Assembly (NCBI GenBank): GCA_030407085.1 | Contig: CM059587.1 | Span: 73,893,001-73,957,000, forward strand | DNA from: Trichopria drosophilae | Taxonomy: Eukaryota; Arthropoda; Insecta; Hymenoptera; Diapriidae | DNA: 64,000 nucleotides | Direction of reading: 5' to 3' | In this document: piece after piece, positions 22,099 through 33,300 of the stretch | How positions within the stretch are numbered: the first letter of the stretch is position 1 | Layout: every line of letters begins with the position of its first letter | Position numbers and translations under genes: made by a program | Notes under the pieces: generated by a model | The model's input: only the letters and a program-made list of their open reading frames with translations | Databases searched by the model: none | Told to the model about the DNA's origin: nothing

Positions 22099-23020
22099 AT
22101 GAGCTCTGATTCGGAAATAGAACCTGTAGCTGTTGTTGAAAATGACTGTGGGGAAACTTCATCTCATTCTCCGGGCTACTGTTATGATTGTCCCGGAAAA
22201 AACCCTATTAAGAATATTGAGTCGGCTATGACGTGTCCAAATTGTGTTCACATTTTTCACCCCAAGTTGTTTCACTCGGCATTTACGTAAGGATAAGTCT
22301 TACAAGTGTAATAAGAAGGAAATCATTAAGAACAATAAAAAGGAGAGAAAGTATGATGATGTTAAATCTCTTGTGGAACAATTAACGACTCAAGTTACCA
22401 ATGGGTTTATCGATTGCCGTAATGATTTTAAAAGTTTGCAAAACTCAATTGATTCATTAAATGATAACATGAATCAAACAAATGATCGATTAATTACGGT
22501 TGAACACAAACTTCTTGACATCGAAGGGAGACTGGAAGTGGTAGAATTAAATAATAGTAAGGTTCAAACTACTGAATCGGAGGCATCCAGAAACTCTATC
22601 TACTCTGAAATATTGGATAGACAAATGAGAGCAAGTAATCTTATTTTTTACAATGTTCCGGAGTCAAGTAATGATCTATTGTATATGAAAAACACAATAT
22701 TTTCGGCGTTGGATAATAATTTGAAGTTGGTTCGAGTTCGAAGAATGGGCAAACCTGTCGTTGGCAAAGCTCGACCATTAATTGTTACTGTTGGATCATC
22801 CCAGGAGGTCATATTATTCCTACGTGGAAAGCATTCTTTACCGGATGGCATTTCGGTATCCTGTGATAGGACTCAACTTCAACGTGAGGAACTGAAGCGA
22901 TTACGGGAGAAAGTTAAAGATTTTAATAATACTCATCCGAACGATCGTCAATATATAAAATATGTCAATGGGATACCTACGATTGCGTCCGCTACTAGTA
23001 CCACCAGGCCTTTAAACTAG
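22099..23020 (+). pseudogene. Retrotransposon ORF1 (zinc finger, coiled coil, RNA-binding region), frameshifted
   Basis: The first frame starts at ATG 22099 and shows cysteines YCYDC and TCPNCVHIFH, the start of a PHD-like zinc finger as found in CR1 ORF1 proteins. A single-base shift near 22260-22290 moves the rest of the finger (a Cys and the YKC block) into the +2 frame, which runs to 23020. After the finger come a coiled coil (QNSIDSLNDNMNQTNDRL, then heptads) and a conserved block, SNLIFYNVPES through RPLIVTV and QREELKRLREK, similar to the RNA-binding half of LINE ORF1p. The role is to coat element RNA. The stop lies inside the start of the ORF2 frame. Confidence 0.85.
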
Positions 23021-25683
23021 GGAATAGGCTGCGTAAATCCAAGCTAAGTTTTTATTATCAAAATGTTTGCAGCCTGAGATCCAGAAGTTTTGATATTCAA
23101 CGTAACTTGGGTCTTTTTATTAATTTGCCAGATATTATTGCCTTGTCAGAAACGTGGTTGAATGACAATGTTGACGACTGTGAGTTTTGCCTAGGAGGCT
23201 ATATAATTCACAGATCTGACAGATCATATGATATCTCTCAGACCACCCGGGGTGGTGGTGTTCTTTTGGCAGTGAGGAATCACCTACTATCTTCTCGGTG
23301 TGTTGGTGATTTCAACTCATCACTTAGCGAGCATCTATTTGTTGAAATAAAATCTTCATCTAAGAAATGGATTGTGGGTGTTTCATATTTCACTCCAAAT
23401 CAGAATTCATCTGTATATGCAGACTTTGCTGCCCAAATTCAAGGATTATATTCTAATTATTCTGATCATGAGTGGATTATAGTTGGTGACTTCAACTTGC
23501 CGTTCGTAAATTGGCACGTATCATCTAATTTAGATTTTTCTACAATAAATTATGTGAAGCCTGAAACACTTCACAGTGTTCACCATCTAATAGATATGTT
23601 TAGCTCTCTGGATGTCATGCAGTTCATACCTCCAATGTTGTCTAAAGGTTATTCGTTAGACTTATTTTTTTCCACTGTGGCGCCCACTGAACACAACGTT
23701 GATATCGACATCCTTATTGAGCCGGACAATCACCACCAATGTCACCATTTTCAATTCACCACGGAGCCGTTACACGTTATGGATCATTCGTCGAGAATCT
23801 ACGATTTTTCAAAAGTGGACTATACTGTAGTTAATAGAGAACTGAAGTCCATAGACTGGGACAAAATTTTGGAAACCTGCTCACTTTTTTCGCAATATTT
23901 ATCTCGTGTGCAAGCATATTCAAAGACAAATATTAAATCATTTTGGTCCTACATCAACAACATGAGAAGGAATAATGAATTGCCTTCGTCAATGTATTGC
24001 GGTGACATAATTGCCAATGATAGTCACTCTATTGCAGACCTTTTTGCTAAGCAATTTAGCTCAGTTTATTCCAAATTACATACATCGGTGACACTGTCTA
24101 GTACTTCATTGGCTCTTCTTTCTGATACGATTTCTAATGATTTCAAGGTCACATCAGATGATATAGTTAAGGCAGTTGCGAATATGAAGCCTAGTTTTGA
24201 TTGTGGTCCTGATATGGTCCCGTCGTGCTTTATTAAACAATGTTTGCCCAATCTGATAAAACCATTGGTCAATTTATTTAATAAATCTTTGGTAAATGGT
24301 AAATTTCCCTCTAAGTGGAAGTTATCTTTCATTACTCCAATTTTTAAGAAAGGGGATAAACGCGATGTGACCAATTACAGACCAGTAGCCATAATCAGTA
24401 TTATTCCTAAATTATTTGATAGTATTATGACATCTAAGCTAAGCACACTAATTATTAGTAACATATCTAGTCATCAGCACGGTTTTGTGAAAGGTCGCTC
24501 GATTACCTCTAATCTATTAATGTTCTCATCGTTTGTTAGTGAAGCACTCGAAAATGATAAACAGGTGGACTGCATTTATTTGGACTTTTCTAGGGCGTTT
24601 GATAGTGTGAACCACAGTTTACTTATATCTAAACTTATTTCTATGGGAGTGTCTCCGCAGTTCGTTGCTTGGATTGAGTCATATCTATACGACAGACATC
24701 AGATTGTCCGCATCAAGGGGACAATATCTTCAGCATTCAAAACTCCTTCCGGTGTGCCACAGGGGTCTCATTTAGGCCCGTTACTATTTTTAATTTTTAT
24801 AAACGATATTGTAGATTTTATTTCTAGTTCTCATTGTCTCCTATATGCTGACGATCTGAAGTTATATCGTGTTATTGATTCTCCCTTGTCAGCTTCATCC
24901 ATGCAGCGTGACTTGTGTGGTATTTCCTCGTGGTGTCATATTAATGGTTTACAGTTAAATGCCTCAAAGTCAACATTTATGCACTTTACTAAATCTAATA
25001 ATCCAGTGCAATTTCAGTATCAGATTGATGGGATCGATTTAGTTCGTTCTGTGACGATTAGAGACTTAGGTGTCACTTTTGATAGTTCTTTAACTTTTTC
25101 GAATCATTTAGAATATGTTATAAAAGTAGCCAACAGAAGTTTAGGTTTTCTTTTTAGATCAACGAAGCTTTTCACTGACTGTCAGGCTATAATTCACATT
25201 TTCAAAAGTATAGTTCTTCCTCATTGTATATATGCATCAGAAATTTGGCGCCCTTATTTGAAATACAACATTGGTAGGTTGGAAGCGATCCAGAGGAAGT
25301 TTTTAAGATTTCTATCGCATAAAACTGATACTCCTATGCATCGGTTCTCACACGAATATGGACCTATTTCTAAAATGTTTGATTTGCGCACGATACAATC
25401 AATTCATGAGTTCAGAGATTCCCTTTTTGTCTATAAGGTTATGTCTGACTCTTATAACGCTCAAGAAATTACCAATTTATTCTCTCTTCGGACATTACGC
25501 TATTCACATCGTATACATCGTCCACTTTCTGAGGTTCAATGTAAATCGAGCAGATTTTATTTCTCTACGATCAATAGAATCACTCGTCTGTGGAATAATC
25601 TGCCTGAGGAAATAAGATCTGCTCGATCTTTATCACTTTTTATACTTAGATGTAAGACTTATAAGTGTGAATATTATGTATGA
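22999..25683 (+). CDS. Retrotransposon ORF2 (endonuclease-reverse transcriptase) with internal deletion
   Basis: The frame opens after a TAG at 22996-22998 and overlaps the end of ORF1 by about 20 nt. There is no ATG before the endonuclease block LSFYYQNVCSLRSRSF, so entry probably relies on ORF1 termination/reinitiation or frameshifting. Endonuclease landmarks are LSETWLND, TRGGGVLLAVRN, IIVGDFN and the histidine-rich block near 23735. The RT follows with motifs A (YLDFSRAFDS), B (GVPQGSHLGPLLF) and C (LYADDLKLY). Between ETC and SLFSQY (about 23880) 77 residues present in the minus-strand twin are gone, in frame. The product would nick and reverse-transcribe at the target; activity of this copy is doubtful. 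Confidence 0.9.
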   Translation, partial: YHQAFKLGNRLRKSKLSFYYQNVCSLRSRSFDIQRNLGLFINLPDIIALSETWLNDNVDDCEFCLGGYIIHRSDRSYDISQTTRGGGVLLAVRNHLLSSRCVGDFNSSLSEHLFVEIKSSSKKWIVGVSYFTPNQNSSVYADFAAQIQGLYSNYSDHEWIIVGDFNLPFVNWHVSSNLDFSTINYVKPETLHSVHHLIDMFSSLDVMQFIPPMLSKGYSLDLFFSTVAPTEHNVDIDILIEPDNHHQCHHFQFTTEPLHVMDHSSRIYDFSKVDYTVVNRELKSIDWDKILETCSLFSQYLSRVQAYSKTNIKSFWSYINNMRRNNELPSSMYCGDIIANDSHSIADLFAKQFSSVYSKLHTSVTLSSTSLALLSDTISNDFKVTSDDIVKAVANMKPSFDCGPDMVPSCFIKQCLPNLIKPLVNLFNKSLVNGKFPSKWKLSFITPIFKKGDKRDVTNYRPVAIISIIPKLFDSIMTSKLSTLIISNISSHQHGFVKGRSITSNLLMFSSFVSEALENDKQVDCIYLDFSRAFDSVNHSLLISKLISMGVSPQFVAWIESYLYDRHQIVRIKGTISSAFKTPSGVPQGSHLGPLLFLIFINDIVDFISSSHCLLYADDLKLYRVIDSPLSASSMQRDLCGISSWCHINGLQLNASKSTFMHFTKSNNPVQFQYQIDGIDLVRSVTIRDLGVTFDSSLTFSNHLEYVIKVANRSLGFLFRSTKLFTDCQAIIHIFKSIVLPHCIYASEIWRPYLKYNIGRLEAIQRKFLRFLSHKTDTPMHRFSHEYGPISKMFDLRTIQSIHEFRDSLFVYKVMSDSYNAQEITNLFSLRTLRYSHRIHRPLSEVQCKSSRFYFSTINRITRLWNNLPEEIRSARSLSLFILRCKTYKCEYYV

Positions 25684-25784
25684 ATGTAGGATTGTATCAA
25701 GAGACCATTATTATTATTTTCTTTTTTGTACCAAGGGCATTTATGTCCGTTAATATATTAATAAATAAATAAATAAATAAAATA

Positions 25785-25910
25785 AATTTATAAATTCTTT
25801 ATTGATGTTTCAAATTGTATAGCGCCCCAATATTTTTGTATACTATTTTTTGTGTAAAGGCACTTCATTGTGCCGTTGATCTACTAAATAAATAAATAAA
25901 TAAATAAATT
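25785..25910 (+). repeat. 3' end of a B-family non-LTR retrotransposon
   Basis: TTGTATAGCGCC, the GGCAC-TTCATT-GTGCC hairpin, GTTGAT and (TAAA)n match the 3' end of element B (4834-4990 read on the minus strand). There is no coding part. Confidence 0.8.
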
Positions 25911-26423
25911 AACATATATAACTTAAACCAAAAGAAGTAAATTGCAAATAACAAAATCAAAATATTCCTATTTTTTATACAAAAATTGAGTTTATTCAAA
26001 AATTCAAGACAATGTACAAGAGGTATTGGAAGAAAAATTTACATCGCTTAATATTAAAATTGTCATATACTTTACAGTCTTCAAAATCTATAAAAACAGA
26101 TTTGTTTCTCATACTCGTACTATAAACATCACTAGTAACTTGTGTAAGGGCTGCATTTTTTTATTGTTTTCTGAGCTTGTATTTACAAAAAATTTTTACA
26201 ATGTTTTCTGCCAGTTTCTATTATATTTATAATTCTTATTTGTGAATTTCTTTTAGTTAAAGTTACAGCAATTAACATTTCTTTATTTTCAACATTTATT
26301 ACATTCATTACTGCCGTACTAAATCGAAAAAGCCGTAACTGCACTTTTTTCGAATTTGAGATTTTCATAGCTGTATCCTAAATAAACTTAGTTCTTTAAT
26401 TTTGTACGATTAATTTTTAACAG
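25911..26423. other. Intronic sequence, no gene seen
   Basis: AT-rich. A short block near 26300-26335 (TGCCGTACTAAATCG...GTAACTGCA) recurs inverted near 30160-30195, but no full element can be drawn between them. Confidence 0.4.
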
Positions 26424-26572
26424 CCCTAGCCTAAAGTTAATAGATTATCCACGAATAACGCTGGAATTTTGTCTTACAAGTTAATTATGAATATTTTAGA
26501 ATTTTTGTAAAATATGAGGCATATTCCATCGTTGCACATGGCTTAGCTATTAACTTTAGTCTAGGGCCCTCG
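26424..26572. repeat. Small inverted-repeat element
   Basis: CCCTAGCCTAAAGTTAATAG (26433 on) recurs inverted at about 26549-26570 as GGGCCCTAGACTAAAGTTAA. Non-coding, about 150 bp. Confidence 0.5.
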
Positions 26573-27639
26573 CTGACTTTTTTGTAGGAAATTTTGTGCT
26601 CTACAAAAAAAGTTTCATTGCATTTTTAGCGTATCTTGCACTGTTTTCGATACGGAAGCTTTAGAATGAAAAAAGTATCAAGGTTTTCCATTTCAACAAC
26701 GTTTATAGATCATTAAAATTAATTATTAATAACTAAATCGTCTAGAAATTATGAATGCTTTCTTAATTAATTAAATTATGAATGAAATTCTCAAAGGTGT
26801 AATAAAATTGTACCTGATCATATAAATTTGTTATTTTAACGATTTCGAATTTTAATCGCCATTTCAAATTGGTCAAAATTCGAGCGGTAGCTGTTACTTT
26901 CCGAAGCAGTAGCATCTACTTAAAATTTCTTTGATTGTGCCATGCATTTATGAAACAATGACTCCGTTTTATTAAGGCTTTACTGAAATTTTGACAAAAA
27001 TACCAAAAATATAGTACATTTTTTTCAAACTATCACATCGATTGACAAACCGATGTGTAAAATTCAACAGTGTAACATCTGAAACGGTACAAACAAGGAA
27101 ATAGTAGTTTTCGATATAAGTGCCGAACAGTATTTTTTAATTCAAGTGTGAGTAAAGTGCGATTGAAAAATGTCCAAAATGTGAAAAGTAGCACTTTACG
27201 CACGCTGAATCAAAAAAGATATTGCCTTGGAAACTGTTAAGCAAGAGACAGATTGAAAGTTTATGGAAATTTAGCTATTTTTTTGCATATCTCGATCAAT
27301 AATCGATTAAAAATGCTCAAAATTGTCAACTATAATATTACAAGATACTTACGGTATAAAAGTGGGGTAAAATATTATTTTAAATTGTGTATTTTTTCAG
27401 CTTTAGTAAAGCTTCCCCTTAAAGTATTCTGCAGATATCAGAATTTTATGTTTTTTTAAAAAGTGTAATATATTTCTAATTTTTCCAAAGTTTCTTCTAA
27501 TATTCAGCATTACCAAAACAGTAAACATTACTCGGTTTGATATTATATCATGAAAATAAATATAGAATTATTAATTGATTTGTTAAAAATTATTTCTTTT
27601 AGTTTTCTTTTTATTCATTTGACATAAACCTAATCAGTA
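26573..27639. other. Intronic sequence with one hairpin
   Basis: No gene is recognised. At about 27131-27225 GTAAAGTGCG and CACTTTACGCACG flank a short loop, resembling a motif at 60430-60480. Confidence 0.45.
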
Positions 27640-28490
27640 GCTAGCTGTCTGATAGATATCAAACTGTAAAACTACCTGAACTTACTAGCGAGAAGATGAA
27701 GTTACTGTTAGGTGTTCCACAAGGCACTATACTGGGCCCTCTTATGTTTCCAATATATGTGAATGACATCTTCACCATGATTAAGAAAGAAAATATAATT
27801 GCATTTGCTGACGACACCGCGATGATGTATACCGAAAATACTTGGACTCAAACTGTTCAAAAAACGAACTCGTATCTTGATACCATAAATTATTGGCTAG
27901 CAGTAAATCAATTATTATTAAACCTCGAAAAAACTGTTTTCATTACATTTGGCAACTATTCTGATAGTGTCCCAAGTGATGTTAATATTTTCATTGACAA
28001 TTATAAGATACAGAGGGTAAAATCAGCTAAATACTACCTGGGTTTGCTCTATGATTTTAACATGCTTTGGGAGTTTCATATAGATTCAATCATATCTAGG
28101 TGTAGATATTTGATTTTGGTTTTTGTGAAATTAAAAAAAAATTCTTAGCAAAGACACCTTATTAATAATTTACCATGCTTTATTTGCGAGTATTGCAACT
28201 TATGGAATACTGGGTTGGGGCGGAGCCTACGCTAATGTATTAAATAAATTGCAGAAAATCCAAAACATGCTCATCAGACTTATATACAATAAAAAACACG
28301 GCATTGATTATCTCGAAGTAGTACGTTTAAAATGCGTAACAAATTTAAAGTTACTTAAAGTAACTGACGCTTTTGTTCAATATTGTTTGAAAATATTTAA
28401 TAGAATTTATCAATTAAAATTTAGTAACAAATTATGTAAAATAAGTGGTGAATTTAAATATCTACATACTTATTTATTTATATAAACATA
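27640..28490 (+). pseudogene. Non-LTR retrotransposon fragment (RT), A-like family
   Basis: The + strand reads [13 protein letters not shown] (motif B), FADDTAMMY (motif C) and YLGLLYDFNMLWEFH to 28148. A shift at an A-rich stretch (28125-28145) follows, and the next frame gives IYHALFASIATYGILGWGGA and LQKIQNMLIRLIY. This is the same architecture as fragment A at 489-4800. It is 5' truncated, with a stop near 27645. Confidence 0.85.
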
Positions 28491-28670
28491 ATAGAAAACA
28501 AGAATAAATTGAATTTTTGCGGTAATAAAAGCTTTAAAAAACAAATGAATATTAAATTGCCACGGTGAGCTTGGATCTACTTCAACCCAAATTTCTCTCA
28601 CCTCGGTTTTTTTTTTGTAGGCATCTTTTTGGGCTTCCTTCGTCGTTATTTGAAGCCATGAATGAAAATA

Positions 28671-29935
28671 ATCGCTCGAGGGAAACTCAAAATATCTTAA
28701 TTTTTCGTATTTTTTTAAAAGTTATTTTCAATATTTGCATCAAAATAATATTTACATCTAGTTTTATGAATGTTTAGTTTTTGGCTCTAGAAAGACAATC
28801 CCGAAATAGTTTGAATATATATTTTTTATATTTTAATAGTCGAAGCATTTATGAAAATACACAAAAAAACGTACTTTTTATTGGTATTTTATAAATATAA
28901 TTTTTGCTACACATTCTACGACAAATAAATTAAAGTATACAAAATTATCTGTAAAACTAAAAATATTTTATTGTGAAATACAAAAATCTATTCAAAGAGT
29001 TGCAACATGCGATCATCGTCGACTAAACATCTACGTAAACCCTCTGTACTTCGAACTTTTCTAACTTTGGAACTGTAATAGCTAGAAAGATAAATTTTTT
29101 TTAGAAATGTGCGGAATTACGTCCACGCGAACTTGTTTTTTCAGTTTTTTCCATCGACGTTTGCAGAAAAAATTATTCAATAATATGTGAAAGTCGAGAT
29201 AAATTTTACTAAATATTTTCCTCACAACGTAGCTTTGAATGGCTGTAACTTTGGAACGAAATGAGATAAAGCAATAAAATTTTTTTAGTTTAACAGATAA
29301 TTTTGTATACTTTGATTTATTCCCTAAGTAATTTGTCGTAGAATGTGCAGCAAAAATTATATTTACAAAATTCCAATAAAAAGTACAGTTTTTTGCTTAT
29401 TTTTATTTGTTATTTTCGTAAATGCTTCGAGTATTTATTTTATTTATTTATTTATTTAAATCATCAACGGCCCATAAGGCCTTATACAAAAAATAATAAA
29501 AATATTTATGCATTGGTAGAGGCGCAAAATAAAATTCATAAAACTACTGATAAACAAATTAATATAAACAACACATAATAAACAATAAACAATCATGATT
29601 CGATAACAACAATAGACACATAAAACCACTATAAAACCTTTAGATAAAATCTTAGGCAGGTCGCTCTAAACAACCCAAATCCAGTGTTTAATGGCAAATT
29701 ATAAGATTGCCGAGGAAGCGCATTCCAATCCCTCCGCAGCCGACTAATGGGAGAATAAAAATCAAAGTTGGACGAACTGTCAAGTATTAAATTATAAAAG
29801 TATTCAAACTATTACAAAATCTAAACATTCATGAAATGAAACTAGATGTAAATGTTATTTTAATGCAAATATTGAAAATTACCTTTAAAAAAAATACGAA
29901 AAATTAAGATATTTTGAGTTTCTCTCGAGCGTGTC
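28671..29935. mobile_element. Foldback (long-TIR) non-autonomous element
   Basis: The left arm (28671-28985) and the right arm (29268-29436 plus 29816-29935) are inverted copies starting CGCTCGAGRGAAACTC. The ~280-bp centre has no ORF. A minus-strand retrotransposon fragment is inserted in the right arm. Confidence 0.8.
29437..29815 (-). mobile_element. Short non-LTR retrotransposon copy inserted in the foldback
   Basis: It reads on the minus strand: SPISRLRRDWNALPRQSYNL, the conserved ORF2 C terminus, then a 3' UTR with a GGCC/GGCC hairpin (about 29468-29481), GTTGATG and a TTTATTTA tail. AGTATT borders both sides. Confidence 0.8.
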
Positions 29936-30396
29936 GCATATCGATTGATTCAAGATACGCCTTTTAAAATCTTTTAAATCGAGAAAAGGTTACGACAGAT
30001 TTGATTTTTCAATAAATTGAATTTTCAATAAATTTAATTTGTTTATTGTTTATCATGAATTGTCTGTTAAATAATGGTTACCAATGCCCCATTGTTAAGA
30101 AGAACATTTTCATGGAATAAAAAAAAAATGTTTTGCTGTTTTTCATTAATTCTACTGAATGCAGTTACGACTTTTTCCATTCAGTACGGCAGCATAGAAT
30201 CTACTGCAATTTAAAAAAAGAACCGTTATCAGACTTATTTATTTTTAATACTTTGACACTAGTCATTTTTTTGTAACTTACTTTCTTACCATATTTAAAA
30301 TATCACTTATATTTGATGTAGTTTCTTCCAATCCATTTTTATATTCCATATTTAACACGAACATTTTAAAAATAAAAATCACTTGTTTGTTTACAG
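29936..30396. other. End of the large tudor intron
   Basis: No element boundaries are clear. A hairpin TACTGAATG/CATTCAGTA lies at 30151-30190. The acceptor is TTGTTTGTTTACAG|A at 30396/30397. Confidence 0.5.
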
Positions 30397-33300
30397 ACTC
30401 ATCGTACAGCTGTACAACGCTCTGGGTACTAAGATTGCAGTACTCGACAACGATGAAGAGCACAAGATCTGTCCGATAATACCGATGCAAATTCTCCGCC
30501 GCACGGAGAAAGTTTCCGTATCGTATCTGCTCAACTCTGAGTTTATTTACGTGCAAAAAATGTCGACGATGATAGCCGAGAAGGACCTTCAAGCTGCCAT
30601 GTCCGAGTATTATTCCAGCAAGAGGGAAACGATGAAGCCGGAGGTTGGCGAGTTGTGCGCCGCGCTGAGCCCTACCGACGATGCTTGGTACCGAGCCAAA
30701 ATCTCCCAGTTAACCGACAAAGGAGCTAAAGTTTATTACATCGACTATGGCAATCACGAAGATGTTGCAGCCGAGTCCATAAAAGTGTTGGATCCTGAGT
30801 TTCACAGGCCGGAGCAACTGGCAGTCGAAGTTTCCTTGAACGTCACACTCGGCGGCAGCATGGCCAAGCAACTGGAAATCCTGAAACCGCTGTTGGAATA
30901 CAAAGAATTCGAGGCGATCTTCTACAACGTGAACAAGAAGTGGATCGTTGACTTTGTCGAAGACAATGGCGAAAAGATCAGCCAGAAGCTGGCAGCCATG
31001 AATATGGTAGTCGACAAAGCGTATCCGGAAGCGCAGGTGTCTCCGATTGCTGACGGACAGAAATACACCGTAATAGTCACTCACGTCGACAATCCCAATC
31101 AGTTTTGGATTCAGCGCAAGGACGAAGTGGCTGCAATCGATGCCATGCAGGACGAACTGCAGAACAATGCCGCCAACTATCCGAATGCTGAAAACGTGGT
31201 CTGCAAACAGCTGGTAGCCGTGCCTTTCTCAGCCGACGAGATGTGGTACAGAGCGCAGATCCTTGATGTATTCGACGGCTGCATTACGGTCAGGTTTGTC
31301 GACTATGGCAACACCGATATTATTGACTGCCACAAGATGAAGCAGTTGCCCGAGAAGTGGGTGTCGACGAAACATTACGGAATACAGTGCAGTCTGGATG
31401 TTATTCCCAGAGACATCGAGTGGTCCACAACAGTCAACGAGAGGCTGGAGAAATTGGTTCCGTCGAGCCATTACGTCGACATGCTGGTGATTTCCAATGA
31501 GAAAATAGCGCGAGTCGATTTGTTGGCGAATGGCAAAAGTGTCAGCGAAATCCTCGTCGCCGAGTCCCTGGCCATGAAAGGTCGAGAGATCGAAGACTTG
31601 AACGGGGAAATTGAGGAGGAGCTTGAAATGGATCCACGATCGGCATTTGTCAGCACCATGTTGTCGGTGAACGATTTCTTCCTGCAAGAGGACAAGTCGA
31701 TAGTACAATTGGAGATGATGAGTCATAGACTGACGATGGCTGAATACTTCCCGGTGGTGGAGAAAGTCACAGATGGTATGCTGTGCGTCGCCAAGTTCCC
31801 CGACGATGATCTTTGGTATCGGGCAGTGGTTCTCTCGCATGACGACGATGGAGTGATGGTTCGATACATAGATTACGGAAACAGTGCGAAGGTGAAGAGC
31901 ATTCGATTGATTCCAGAGGACCTGGACAAGGAGAAGCCGCTGTCGATCAGGTGCTGCCTGGCCAAACCGGATGGTGTCGAACATTGGCCCGAAAACATAA
32001 CGGAGAAATTCAAGATAATGTCTGCCGATGGACTGACCATCTTTTTGCTGGACATTTTGGAAGAGGGTGAAATATCGAAGGTGAAATTGACATTGAATTC
32101 GAAAGACGTGGCGCAAGAACTCATCGAACAGTGCAGAATGGATACGCCGGTGCAGCATGATGCTAATGTCGAGATAAGACCGGTGCCAATCGGTGAAGAG
32201 ACCTCGGAGATTGTTACTGTCGGCCATGCAGAATCGCCCTCAGAATTCTGGACTCACACGGAGAGTATACTCGATCAGCTGCACGACATGATCGATCATC
32301 TGCGAGAGAGCGACTGTTTTCCACCGTTGACCAACTTTGAGGTGGGTTCGTACTGCTCGGCAAGGTTCCCGGAAGATGGTGCATGGTATCGGGCCAAAAT
32401 TCTATCCCACTGCGAAGATGCAGGGACGAAAGTACTGTTTGTGGATTATGGGAACACTGCGCTGACGAAAGAAGTGAGAGTATTGCCAGAAAAGCTTGCA
32501 AAGGTTCCAATTATGTCGACTTGTAATTCTCTGGTGCTGCCGCAGGATCTTCAGACTTGGCCGAGAGAAGCTTGCGAAAGATTCTTCGACCTGGCGTTTG
32601 ACAGCAATAATAAGTTTGAGTGCAAAGTCCTGGATAGGAGTGTAGAACCCCTGAAAGTGTCGCTACATTTCAAGGGGGAAAATGTCGTTGATGTTATACT
32701 GAAAGAGATTAGGGAATTTAAGAAAGGAGAAGAGGAGAAACTCTGTAATCAGATAACCGAAGTGGTGATCCAAGAGATTTCTATCGAAGACGACAGTGCA
32801 TTCCAATCGGAACAAACACATTCCCCGCTGGACAATGATTCCGCAGCTACCGACGATGATTTGTGTGTCGTTTACGTCGAGGATTCGATAAATTCTTCAG
32901 CGTCGGTGGATGACAAATTGACGGTGGTGAAAACTTACATTCCGAACATTGAAACGCTGAGGGAAGAGAGTGTCCTGGAGGAACATAAACTTGAAAAGCT
33001 TGCGGATGTTACGAAGAGCGACGAGAAGAGACCGTCTGTTTCCGATGAAGTTGGTGAACCGATCACTGATCTTCCAACAGATAGTGAATCTGGATTGAAA
33101 ATTAATGATGTGAATTCAGCTCCAGTTGAAGAAACTATTAAAACACCGGAAGCCGAAAGCAATCTTCGTAGTGACCTCGATGAGTTTCTTAACACCATCA
33201 GAGACGAAGGGGAAATAACATCAGCGACTGAAGTTATCGGATCTACAAATAAACTTGTCGAAGAACTCGATGCCATTAGTGTCGAAAAAACTGTTGAAAT

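Larger units (their letters stand above)
21543..25770 (+). mobile_element. CR1-like non-LTR retrotransposon, 5'-complete or nearly so
   Basis: A ~550-bp 5' leader (21543-22098) precedes a broken ORF1 (22099-23020) and ORF2 (about 22999-25683). A 3' UTR follows, with the GGGCA/TGTCC hairpin (near 25735-25748) and a (TAAA)n tail. The exact 5' end is not resolved. From 23789 on it is the inverted near-twin of 19311-21542. ORF1 has a frameshift and ORF2 an in-frame deletion, so this copy is unlikely to be autonomous. Confidence 0.9.

Noticed and set aside
19311..25770. Twin-priming (5' inversion of a single LINE insertion)
   Set aside because: Both halves contain the same 3' region and each has its own hairpin and tail, so they are two copies, not one inverted insertion.
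30383..30396. Start of the Tudor frame at 30383 as a true translation start
   Set aside because: The codon is TTG and lies within the polypyrimidine/acceptor region; exon d joins at 30397 in phase.
31229..32227. 332-residue minus-strand open frame
   Set aside because: Antisense shadow of the Tudor cores in exon e; no recognisable domain and biased codon pattern only on the + strand.
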